Part shown: positions 7,998 through 15,440 of the stretch, one piece after another
Layout: the number at the start of each line of letters is the position of its first letter
Position numbering within the stretch: the first letter of the stretch is position 1
NCBI GenBank assembly: GCA_047615875.1
Contig: JBLHGU010000091.1
Span: 1-19,954, forward strand
Direction: 5' to 3'
Length of the DNA stretch: 19,954 nucleotides
Source: JBLHGU01 sp047615875
GTDB lineage: Bacteria > Pseudomonadota > Gammaproteobacteria > Arenicellales > CAJQKF01
Notes under the pieces: generated by a model
What the model saw: only the letters and a program-made list of their open reading frames with translations
What the model was told of the DNA's origin: nothing
Database searches by the model: none
Position numbers and translations under genes: made by a program

Positions 7998-9293
7998 ATG
8001 TTTATCTATCAGGAGTTAGCGGCCAGAGCAGCGGCCAGTCGTCCGGTAAAAGTCGGTTTAATTGGTGCCGGAAAATTTGGTTCGATGTTTTTAAGCCAGA
8101 TTCCCAATACTCCGGGGTTAGAAGTCGCTGGCATTGCCGATCTAAATCCTGATAGGGCTAAACAAGCCTGTGCATCAGTTGGCTGGGACTCATCCCAAAT
8201 AGCTGCAACAAAGTTTACTGACGACTACAACGAGTTACTCAATTCGGATATTGATGTAGTTGTTGAATCAACTGGCAATCCGGTCGCCGGCGTATCACAT
8301 GCACGAGCCGCTATTCGATCTGGTAAGCATATAGTGATGGTTAACGTCGAGGCTGATGCTTTGGTTGGCGCAGTGTTGGCCGAGGAAGCCCGCGCTGCCG
8401 GGGTGGTCTACTCCATGGCCTATGGCGATCAACCTGCCCTGACTTGTGAGATGGTGGAATGGGCCAAAGGCTGCGGCTTTGATGTTGTTGCCGCTGGCAA
8501 AGGCACCAAGTATTTACCCCAGTACCATGCCTCAACGCCGGATACTGTCTGGGACCACTACGGTTTAACCAGCCAACAGGCAGCGGAAGCCGGCATGAAC
8601 AGTAAGATGTTTAACTCTTTCCTGGATGGCACCAAGTCGGCACTGGAAATGTGTGCCATTGCTAACGCTACCGGGCTCACACCGCCACCGGATGGTTTAC
8701 TCTTCCCGCCCTGTGGCATGGATGATCTCGCGCAGGTTTTGCGCCCGGCTGATCAGGGCGGCGAACTTCACCACAAAGGTCAGGTAGAAGTAGTCTCATC
8801 CTTGTATAGAGATGGCAGCGATGTTGAGCGTGATCTTCGTTGGGGAGTCTATGTAGTTATCGAAGCACCAAACGATTATGCAGCTGCCTGTTTTAGACAG
8901 TATGGCATGAACACTGATGACAGCGGGCGCTACTCCGCCATGTATAAGCCATTCCATCTCATTGGTCTTGAACTGAATATTTCGATACTAAGTGCTGCTC
9001 TGCTCAATAAACCTACGGGTTCAACTCAGGGTTTTATAGCCGATGTTGTGGCGACAGCAAAAAGAGATTTGAATGCGGGTGAAACTCTGGATGGAGAAGG
9101 CGGTTATACCATCTACGGAAAACTCTCCCCCGCCAGCACATCCATACAACAATCTGCTTTGCCTATTGGTCTAAGTGAGGGTGTCAGGTTAAAAAATTCC
9201 ATAACATCAGGCCAGGTGATTAGCTGGGCAGATATCGAAGGCTGTGCGCAAAGTGAGGCACTGACGCTTCGAAAGTCACTTCAATCCAATTAG
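7998..9293 (+). CDS. COG4091 homoserine-dehydrogenase-like oxidoreductase with SAF domain
   Basis: A 431-residue NAD(P)-dependent oxidoreductase. A Rossmann fold begins at residue 18 (VKVGLIGAGKFGSMF, dinucleotide loop 23-28), with IADLNPDRA closing the second strand and VVVESTGNPVAGVSHARAAI further on. The middle has VNVEADALVG, YGDQPAL and AAGKGTKYLP, characteristic of this family. The C-terminus has ETLDGEGGYTIYGKL and then the SAF domain (about 375-425: LPIGLSEGVRLKNSITSGQVISW). The family is called predicted homoserine dehydrogenase but it lacks the classical homoserine active-site pattern. Members are usually found in sugar-acid or polyol catabolic loci, and the reaction is unknown. No clear Shine-Dalgarno site precedes the ATG. 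The mandelate-racemase-like gene starts nine bases downstream, so they are very likely co-transcribed. Confidence 0.85.
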   Translation: MFIYQELAARAAASRPVKVGLIGAGKFGSMFLSQIPNTPGLEVAGIADLNPDRAKQACASVGWDSSQIAATKFTDDYNELLNSDIDVVVESTGNPVAGVSHARAAIRSGKHIVMVNVEADALVGAVLAEEARAAGVVYSMAYGDQPALTCEMVEWAKGCGFDVVAAGKGTKYLPQYHASTPDTVWDHYGLTSQQAAEAGMNSKMFNSFLDGTKSALEMCAIANATGLTPPPDGLLFPPCGMDDLAQVLRPADQGGELHHKGQVEVVSSLYRDGSDVERDLRWGVYVVIEAPNDYAAACFRQYGMNTDDSGRYSAMYKPFHLIGLELNISILSAALLNKPTGSTQGFIADVVATAKRDLNAGETLDGEGGYTIYGKLSPASTSIQQSALPIGLSEGVRLKNSITSGQVISWADIEGCAQSEALTLRKSLQSN

Positions 9294-9302
9294 AGACAAA
9301 AT

Positions 9303-10391
9303 ATGTCGATTACGATCACCGGAGTTAAAGCACGGGCTGTTACCGCACCAATCAAGCGCCCGCCTGTTGCTGCTAGCGGCCAAATTAAAAACGCTGCCCT
9401 GGTACTCGTAGATCTTGAAACAGACGCTGGCATTACAGGCCATTGTTATCTGTTTTGCTTTATGCCTGCCATGCTTAAGCCAACCATTGGTTGTATTGAG
9501 GCCCTTAACGATCTAGTCGCTAACCAGCCACTGGCACCCGCCAATCTTGATAGCATGTTGCGCAAACGGCTAACCCTACTGGACACCTACGGAATGCTTG
9601 GTCAAGCCCTGGCGGCGATAGATATGTGCGCCTGGGACGCACTTGCCCGATCTCAGAAACTGCCCCTGGCGTCACTATTAGGTGGCAGCGTCGGTTCTGT
9701 TCGCGCTTACAGCAGTTGTGGATTGTGGATTCAGGATGTCGACAAACTGGCTGATGAAGCAGAAGAACTTCTCAACGACGGTCAGTTTAGTGCATTGAAG
9801 TTGCGTCTTGGTCGACCCGACATGCAAGACGATCTGACCGCTGTTCGCAATGTTAAGCAACGAATTGGTTCCGATATAAAACTGATGTGTGACTTCAATC
9901 AATCGCTGAGTGTGAGCGAAGCGATGCAACGTTGCCGTCTACTGGATGATGAAGGCCTTTACTGGATAGAGGAGCCAATTCGCAATGATGACTACGCTGG
10001 TTGTGCGCAGATTGCTTCCAGCATTGACACGCCACTTCAAATTGGCGAAAACCTGTTAAGCCATTTTGAAATGCAGAAGGCTATTGATGCGGGCGCAGGT
10101 TCATTTTATATGCCGGATGTTCAACGAATTGGCGGTGTAACAGGATGGATGAAAGCAGCCAGTCTGGCCCATAGTCACGATCTCGATCTATCCAGTCACC
10201 TGTTTCCAGAAATAAGCGCTCATCTACTGAGAGTTTCCCCGACCTGCCATTGGCTTGAGTATGTTGACTGGAGCGACGCCATCATTCAGCAACCACTGGA
10301 AGTTAAAAATGGCTACGCCGAATTGTCCGATCGTCCAGGTAATGGCATCGAATGGGATGAAGATGCGGTAGCGCGCTACTTATTTGACTAG
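9303..10391 (+). CDS. Mandelate racemase-like enolase superfamily enzyme (KxR variant)
   Basis: A 362-residue enolase-superfamily enzyme, closest by eye to Pseudomonas putida mandelate racemase (MR) itself. Similarity runs from LVDLETDAGITGHCYLF to the C-terminal HWLEYVDW. Metal ligands are Asp197 (CDFNQSL), Glu223 (WIEEP) and Glu249 (IGEN). The His-Asp dyad is Asp272 (MPDVQRIGGVTGWMKAA) and His299 (SSHLFPEISAHLL), and Glu319 matches MR Glu317. The catalytic KxK motif is changed: ALKLRLG gives Lys166 and Arg168, so the residue equal to MR Lys166 is arginine. MR Tyr54 appears to be Phe53. It should abstract a proton alpha to a carboxylate, giving racemisation or dehydration of a hydroxy acid. 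Its stop overlaps that of the convergent malonyl-CoA decarboxylase in a CTAG. No trace of mdl genes is nearby. Confidence 0.88.
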   Translation: MSITITGVKARAVTAPIKRPPVAASGQIKNAALVLVDLETDAGITGHCYLFCFMPAMLKPTIGCIEALNDLVANQPLAPANLDSMLRKRLTLLDTYGMLGQALAAIDMCAWDALARSQKLPLASLLGGSVGSVRAYSSCGLWIQDVDKLADEAEELLNDGQFSALKLRLGRPDMQDDLTAVRNVKQRIGSDIKLMCDFNQSLSVSEAMQRCRLLDDEGLYWIEEPIRNDDYAGCAQIASSIDTPLQIGENLLSHFEMQKAIDAGAGSFYMPDVQRIGGVTGWMKAASLAHSHDLDLSSHLFPEISAHLLRVSPTCHWLEYVDWSDAIIQQPLEVKNGYAELSDRPGNGIEWDEDAVARYLFD

Positions 10392-11689
10392 GAAACTGTA
10401 GCGGCAAGTATTACTTCCACCTGCTCACCCAGTGCAACCTGTCCTGCGTTAACATAATCTTCATGATTGCGTTCTATGTCTGCGCCTGTATAGAGATAGT
10501 TGACCATAAAACCCCACGCTGAATCCTGAGCGTGCTTGCTGTTATCGGCTTTTGTGTTAATACGATGCAGGCTGGCACCGTTTCCAAGATGAAAATGCGC
10601 AACCGGATCCGTTGCACCATTAGATGCTCTTTTTTCCTTAGCAAGATAGAACGCTAATAATTTTGATAGCTCCCCATCGTCAGGAATATCTCTTTGCATT
10701 TGGTCTCGCAATAACCCAACTACTTTTTCAGGCACGTTATCACCTGGAGACCGAATATTGCTGGTGGCCCATTGCCGAAAACCTGGCACGGGAGATAGTG
10801 TTACAAATTGGTCAAGATGAGGAAACTCTCGCTGCAACTCCATTACCACCTGTTTGATCAACAGATTACCAAAAGAAATTCTATGCAGTCCCTGCTGACA
10901 ATTTGAGATGGAATAGAACACTGCTGTGTTAGTCGCGGACGGCTCCAGGGGTTTACGTGATGCATCCAGAATCGGACCAATGGCCGAAGGAATGCTATCC
11001 ATCAAAGCAACTTCCAGAAATATTAGCGGCTCGGTTGGCAATGATGGATGGAAATAGGCATACAACCTGCGATCTTCCGCGGCAACTCGTTGACGAAGAT
11101 CTTCAAACCCATGAATTTCATGCACTGCCTCGTATTGAATGATCTTCTCCAGAATCTCCGCAGAGGTAGACCAGCTAATACGCCGCAACTCCAGAAAACC
11201 TCGATTAAACCAGGAAGCCAGCAGATGCCGAAGATCATCATCTAGTAATTTAAGCTCGGGCTTACGGCGAATCGTCTCTAGTAGTTTGGCGCGTAACTGC
11301 ACCAGCCCGGATGTACCACCAGGTACTCGGTTAATGCGCCGAAATAATTCCATGCTACGCGGTTCAGAGGCTAAGTGCATTTTTCGTGCAGCGCCGGGTT
11401 CACTGTTCTGCCACTTTTGCATCACTGCCTGCATAGCACTCTCATCACAACCAAAGTCCGTCAGCAACAACATAAAGAACTCATCACGCTGACTGCGATC
11501 TAGAGCAAGAGATCGATCAAGTATCTGCTGCGCAATAGCCAAACCAGTGGCTTCACCGCTGTCAGCTAATAATCTTTCGCAGAGTTGCGCAAGATCCTCC
11601 TCTTGCGGCTGACGCTCCTTGTGTAGAGAGCTGCCAATATGCAGAACGCGCTCAAGCAGTTCGTTAAAAAATGCTACTTTTGTGGCCAT
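10388..11689 (-). CDS. Malonyl-CoA decarboxylase
   Basis: A 433-residue protein with the all-alpha N-terminal part and C-terminal acetyltransferase-like domain of malonyl-CoA decarboxylase (PF05292), which converts malonyl-CoA to acetyl-CoA and CO2. The catalytic block is intact: HFHLGNGASLHRIN at 365-378 followed by HAQDSAWGFMVNYLY, which supplies the serine and histidine of the family, and FVTLSPVPGFRQW further upstream. The length fits bacterial members. CAGG lies just upstream of the ATG. It is the last gene of the minus-strand run and lies 79 bases after the omega-transaminase gene. A link to malonate semialdehyde made from beta-alanine is tempting, but no malonyl-CoA synthetase or semialdehyde dehydrogenase is nearby. 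The stop codon is interleaved with that of the mandelate-racemase-like gene. Confidence 0.93.
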   Translation of the reverse strand: MATKVAFFNELLERVLHIGSSLHKERQPQEEDLAQLCERLLADSGEATGLAIAQQILDRSLALDRSQRDEFFMLLLTDFGCDESAMQAVMQKWQNSEPGAARKMHLASEPRSMELFRRINRVPGGTSGLVQLRAKLLETIRRKPELKLLDDDLRHLLASWFNRGFLELRRISWSTSAEILEKIIQYEAVHEIHGFEDLRQRVAAEDRRLYAYFHPSLPTEPLIFLEVALMDSIPSAIGPILDASRKPLEPSATNTAVFYSISNCQQGLHRISFGNLLIKQVVMELQREFPHLDQFVTLSPVPGFRQWATSNIRSPGDNVPEKVVGLLRDQMQRDIPDDGELSKLLAFYLAKEKRASNGATDPVAHFHLGNGASLHRINTKADNSKHAQDSAWGFMVNYLYTGADIERNHEDYVNAGQVALGEQVEVILAATVS

Positions 11690-11768
11690 TAAACCTGTGC
11701 TGTTGAAAGTTAAGTTTATGGAGGAGCAAGCAACTCGGACTGAAGCCCTCTATTGCCTGTACCAACCG

Positions 11769-13109
11769 TCAATCAAGCTCTAAAATGGAGTCGCCCAGCG
11801 CGCTGATAACACGATCAATTTCCTCTTTCTCTGTAGCAAAGGGCAGACCGAGCTGGATGGTGTCACCGCCGTATCGAACGTAAAATCCTTTTTTCCAACA
11901 ACTCATGGCAATTTCATAGGGCCGTTTGGCAGGCTCTCCTGGGGTGGATTCAATGGTAATACCGCCGGCGAAACCGTAGTTACGAATATCCGCTACATAT
12001 TTTGTTCCGCGCAAAGTATGCAGTGCTTCTTCAAAGTACGGCGCGTTGGCCTTAACCCGTTCTATCAGCTGCTCATTTTCGAGCAAGTCTAACGCAGCCA
12101 GACCAGCAGCGCAGCCCACCGGGTGACCTGAATAAGTATAGCCGTGAGGCAATTCAACCATATATTCCGGGCCGCCAGTTTCCATAAACAGATCATAGAT
12201 TTCCTGCCGACAAATAACGCCACCCATTGGCACGGCGCCATTGGTTAGTTGCTTGGCGATGGTCATAAGGTCTGGTGTAACCCCAAAGGCTTCGGCTCCC
12301 GTTTTCGCGCCCATGCGGCCAAACGCCGTAATTACCTCATCGAAAATCAACAGGATATTATGCCGGTCGCAGATCTCTCGCAAGCCTTGCAGATAATTTA
12401 CTGGAGGCGGTATGACGCCACCGGAACCTGCCAATGGCTCGACAATTACCGCAGCAATATTAGAAGCGTCGTGTAACGCAACCAGCTCTTCCAGTTGATT
12501 GGCGAGATGCGCGCCCTCTTGTGGCATACCTTTTATAAAACTGTTTTCCGGCAACATGGTGTGCGGAAGATGAGCCGCTTCCAGGGCTTGCCCGTAAAGC
12601 GTGCGATTAGCTGCGATGCCACCCACACTGATGCCACCAAAGTTCACACCGTGGTAGCCCTTAATGCGACCAATAAGTTTTGTCTTACTGGCAAGACCTT
12701 TCTTACGCCAATAGGCTCGAGCAATCTTGAGTGCTGTTTCTACGGATTCAGAACCCGAGCCGGTAAAAAATACCCGGTTTAGTCCCGTAGGCATAAACTC
12801 CGTTATCCGATGTGCCAATTCGAAGGCTTTAGGATGACCAAACTGAAAAGCTGGCGCATAGTCCAGCTCTCTGAGTTGCTGGCTCACTGCATCGGCGATT
12901 TCAACTCGACTATGACCGGCACCACAAGTCCAAAGGCCAGACAGTGCATCAAAGATACGTCGTCCATCTGCGTCGACAAAGTAACTGCCCTCACCCGAAA
13001 CGATTATGCGAGGGTCTTTCTTAAAGTTCCGGTTGCCCGTGAAAGGCATCCAGTAGGAATCCAGCTGCTGCTGGTTTAAGCCACATTTGGCCAATACATC
13101 AGACACCAT
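11769..13109 (-). CDS. Omega-amino acid:pyruvate aminotransferase (BauA-like)
   Basis: A 446-residue class III, PLP-dependent transaminase very like Pseudomonas beta-alanine:pyruvate aminotransferase. Shared blocks include WMPFTGNRNFKKDPRII (20-36), LSGLWTCGAGHSR, FFTGSGSESVETALKIARAYW and GRIKGYHGVNFGGISVGG. The PLP site is LIFDEVITAFGRMG with Asp257, and MTIAKQLTNGAVPMGG with the Schiff-base Lys286. HGYTYSGHPVGCAAGLAALD completes the family pattern. It would convert beta-alanine or another omega-amine with pyruvate to an aldehyde acid (malonate semialdehyde for beta-alanine) and alanine. AGGTGA three bases before the ATG is a good ribosome binding site. It is 26 bases after the MmgE/PrpD gene and is probably co-transcribed with it. 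Amine range in this family is broad, so beta-alanine is only the best guess. Confidence 0.92.
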   Translation of the reverse strand: MVSDVLAKCGLNQQQLDSYWMPFTGNRNFKKDPRIIVSGEGSYFVDADGRRIFDALSGLWTCGAGHSRVEIADAVSQQLRELDYAPAFQFGHPKAFELAHRITEFMPTGLNRVFFTGSGSESVETALKIARAYWRKKGLASKTKLIGRIKGYHGVNFGGISVGGIAANRTLYGQALEAAHLPHTMLPENSFIKGMPQEGAHLANQLEELVALHDASNIAAVIVEPLAGSGGVIPPPVNYLQGLREICDRHNILLIFDEVITAFGRMGAKTGAEAFGVTPDLMTIAKQLTNGAVPMGGVICRQEIYDLFMETGGPEYMVELPHGYTYSGHPVGCAAGLAALDLLENEQLIERVKANAPYFEEALHTLRGTKYVADIRNYGFAGGITIESTPGEPAKRPYEIAMSCWKKGFYVRYGGDTIQLGLPFATEKEEIDRVISALGDSILELD

Positions 13110-13135
13110 AAATCACCTGTCTCTTAATAATATCT

Positions 13136-14455
13136 TTATTGTTGATTAACGATCTGTACAAACTGACGAGCTGATAAATCGTTACTGTTGTTAATTTGAT
13201 TCCACAGTCTCTGAACGCGATCTTTACCAATCAACGTAGCCGCCTTTGCTTGCACTCTATCGGTTCGATCCTGAATAGATCTCGGTTGTTCCAGATCATG
13301 ACTCTGCTCCAATCTCACACCCTTAGTTTCAACGACCACTTTTGCAGCAGTTTCGGAAACAGTCGCATCAGAATGCACCACAACTCGATCACGTAACTGG
13401 ATCAACTCAGGTCTGCGACAATTTTCATCAGTGTAGGTATCAAGCGCACCCGTATCGATACCATGCAGAGCCATCGCAGTTGCCAGCTTATAGCTAAACT
13501 TGGCCTCCAGGCCACTTTCAGGACGTGGGATATTGCAGACCCGCAACCAACGGGGATGAATGGTAACTTCCACACGCTCAATCAGTTGTGCATCTGGTTG
13601 GTGTGTATTCACTAGATCATTCAGCGCTTCCAGGGTAGCGTGGATACCATGGCAACAAGCATGAAATTTATGTTGAACCGACTCAAATAAATATTCGGTA
13701 CCGAGATTTTGCAAAACCTGTTCTGGATCCCTGGCTTCACCGCTATGGGTACTGGCAAAACCTTGCTCACATTCGAGGCCATCTGGTCGGGAAAGAAAAC
13801 CATCCCCGGCAAGAGTTGCGACTTCTACTGCATTGGAGGCTGCAAGACCGGCATTAAAAGGCTTGCCCATGTTGCCAAACTGAGACTTTAAGCCGGACGC
13901 TCGCGTGCTAGCCAAACCCAATGCATGCATTGTCTGGTTAACATCCAGTTGCAGTAATCGCGCCGCTGCCATTGCAGCACCAAAGCAACCACTAGTCGCG
14001 GTTTGATGGAATCCAGTCTGATAATGCTCTCGCCCCATCCAGTCTCCAATTCGACAGGCACTCTCCACACCTAACAACGCTGCATCAACTAATTGAGATA
14101 AAGAAAGATTGCGTTTTTCCGCAATCGCGAACGCTGCTGGAAGTACAGCAACACTTGGATGGCCGATGTAGATGAAATGCGTGTCGTCATAATCAAGGGC
14201 GTGAGATGTTGTGCCATTACTCAACGCGGCAGAGCGAGCAGGGAGTTTTTCGTTTGCGCCAATTAACGATGAATCTGGACTACCACCATCTGCCAGAACC
14301 ATATTTCTGACCTTAGCACTGACCGGTTCTTTGAAACCAGCCAGAGTTACAGCGCACCAGTCCAGCAGTGATAAACGCATAATTTGACGGGCACTGTCAG
14401 GAATGGAGTCGGAGCTGGTATTCGCAGCAAATTTTGCAATAGTCTTGGAAATCAT
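13136..14455 (-). CDS. MmgE/PrpD family protein
   Basis: A 439-residue member of the MmgE/PrpD fold, which includes 2-methylcitrate dehydratase, cis-aconitate decarboxylase and iminodisuccinate epimerase. The N-terminal all-helical domain carries SNGTTSHALDYDDTHF at about 79-94, the usual active-site segment, then IGHPSVAVLPAAFAIAE. ASTRASGLKSQFGNMGKPFNAGLAA is also typical and supplies a conserved Lys. The C-terminal alpha/beta domain has QHKFHACCHGIHATLEAL and VEVTIHPRW. The subfamily cannot be told by eye, and the region has no methylcitrate synthase gene, so propionate catabolism is unlikely. Most family members of this size with this DYDDTH motif are dehydratases, decarboxylases or epimerases of polycarboxylates. 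It lies 26 bases before the transaminase gene. A dyad symmetry lies 28 bases upstream of its ATG. Confidence 0.88.
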   Translation of the reverse strand: MISKTIAKFAANTSSDSIPDSARQIMRLSLLDWCAVTLAGFKEPVSAKVRNMVLADGGSPDSSLIGANEKLPARSAALSNGTTSHALDYDDTHFIYIGHPSVAVLPAAFAIAEKRNLSLSQLVDAALLGVESACRIGDWMGREHYQTGFHQTATSGCFGAAMAAARLLQLDVNQTMHALGLASTRASGLKSQFGNMGKPFNAGLAASNAVEVATLAGDGFLSRPDGLECEQGFASTHSGEARDPEQVLQNLGTEYLFESVQHKFHACCHGIHATLEALNDLVNTHQPDAQLIERVEVTIHPRWLRVCNIPRPESGLEAKFSYKLATAMALHGIDTGALDTYTDENCRRPELIQLRDRVVVHSDATVSETAAKVVVETKGVRLEQSHDLEQPRSIQDRTDRVQAKAATLIGKDRVQRLWNQINNSNDLSARQFVQIVNQQ

Positions 14456-14482
14456 TTTTACAACAGGCGTTAATTATTGACC

Positions 14483-14503
14483 GTTGGTTAACATTAAACC
14501 AAC
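14483..14503. promoter_or_regulatory. Dyad symmetry upstream of MmgE/PrpD gene
   Basis: A perfect inverted repeat with 7-base arms (GTTGGTT and AACCAAC) around a 7-base centre, in the 117-base gap between the ferritin-like gene and the MmgE/PrpD ATG. It starts 28 bases before that ATG. There is no T-run after either arm, so it is unlikely to be an intrinsic terminator. An operator is the better guess, though a chance repeat is possible. Confidence 0.35.
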
Positions 14504-14572
14504 CAAGTTTATCTTCCGTGAAAATCAGGCGAAGAGCAATAGCGCAGACAAATATGTATCAATCTATCGGGC

Positions 14573-15379
14573 CTATCGGCTGCCAGCTAATGATTCAAGC
14601 ATTTCCATTTCGACTCTGTCGAAACCAGCCTGAGTTCTCGCCGAAAGATTAAAAGGACCGCGCAAGTTACCTGAATAATATGTTTCGATTATGTTCTTGA
14701 AAGTCTCCACCGGCTCCATATGTCTCTGTTTACACAGCCACTTGTACCATCGAGTTCCAATGGCGACATGGCCAATTTCGTCGCGATAGATAATATCCAG
14801 TATTTGCGCAGATTCAAGATCGCCTGCTTCCTCCAGGCTGGTTCTCATAGCAGGTGTCACATCCAGACCACGGGCTTCAAGAACCCTTGGCACCACCGCC
14901 ATACGTTCCAGCACATCGTGTGATGAACGCTGCGCCACATCCCACAAACCGTTGTGAGCCGGAAAGTCGCCATATTGATGACCGTAGTCGGCAAGCCTCT
15001 TTCGCACCAACTCAAAATGCCCGGCCTCTTCACCGGCAACTAACAACCAGTCCCGATAATAGTCTTGTGGCATTGCGGGAAAACGCAATGCCGCATCCAG
15101 AGCAAGATTAATCGCATTAAACTCGATGTGTGCGATGGCGTGTAGCAGAATCGTCCGACCTTTCTCGGTATGCGGGCTGCGTCGCTTGAGCTTATTGGGG
15201 TGTACCAGTTCAACACAATATGGCAAACCCGGTCTGTCCGGGATAACAAATCCCTCCGGCCACGGCTCATCGGAATCAGTTTGCTGAAAACATTCACTGA
15301 GTGATTGGGTTATAGCAACCTTTTCCTCAATATCGGTTGCTACATGAGCTTTAAGCAAAGACGTATAGAAGGACACCAC
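14573..15379 (-). CDS. DUF455 family ferritin-like protein
   Basis: A 268-residue protein of the DUF455 (COG2833) family, a ferritin-like four-helix bundle that should hold a di-iron centre. Candidate ligands are in AIAHIEFNAI (His84, Glu86), VAGEEAGHFELV (Glu117/118, His121), DVLERMAVVPRVLEARG and YRDEIGHVAIG (Glu201, His204). These spaced E/H pairs match the family. The reaction is unknown; some relatives are noted near tRNA-modifying or coenzyme genes, but nothing here indicates such a link. The start is GTG 15379 (another GTG follows as codon 2); no better start lies upstream in frame. It follows the M20 peptidase gene by 61 bases, a gap with a 10-base palindrome AACCCGGGTT at 15411-15420. 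The family call is secure, the role unknown. Confidence 0.87.
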   Translation of the reverse strand: MVSFYTSLLKAHVATDIEEKVAITQSLSECFQQTDSDEPWPEGFVIPDRPGLPYCVELVHPNKLKRRSPHTEKGRTILLHAIAHIEFNAINLALDAALRFPAMPQDYYRDWLLVAGEEAGHFELVRKRLADYGHQYGDFPAHNGLWDVAQRSSHDVLERMAVVPRVLEARGLDVTPAMRTSLEEAGDLESAQILDIIYRDEIGHVAIGTRWYKWLCKQRHMEPVETFKNIIETYYSGNLRGPFNLSARTQAGFDRVEMEMLESLAGSR

Positions 15380-15440
15380 TGATACACCAGACCTATTTTT
15401 AAGGTTACAAAACCCGGGTTGTTACACCCCAGGGCTAAAT

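Noticed and set aside
11139..11492. 117-codon open frame on the plus strand opposite malonyl-CoA decarboxylase
   Set aside because: It is antisense to a well supported gene and its low-complexity, Ser/Arg-rich product resembles no family I know.
15411..15420. 10-base palindrome AACCCGGGTT upstream of the ferritin-like gene
   Set aside because: It is short and could arise by chance, and its arms do not extend perfectly; not enough to call an operator.
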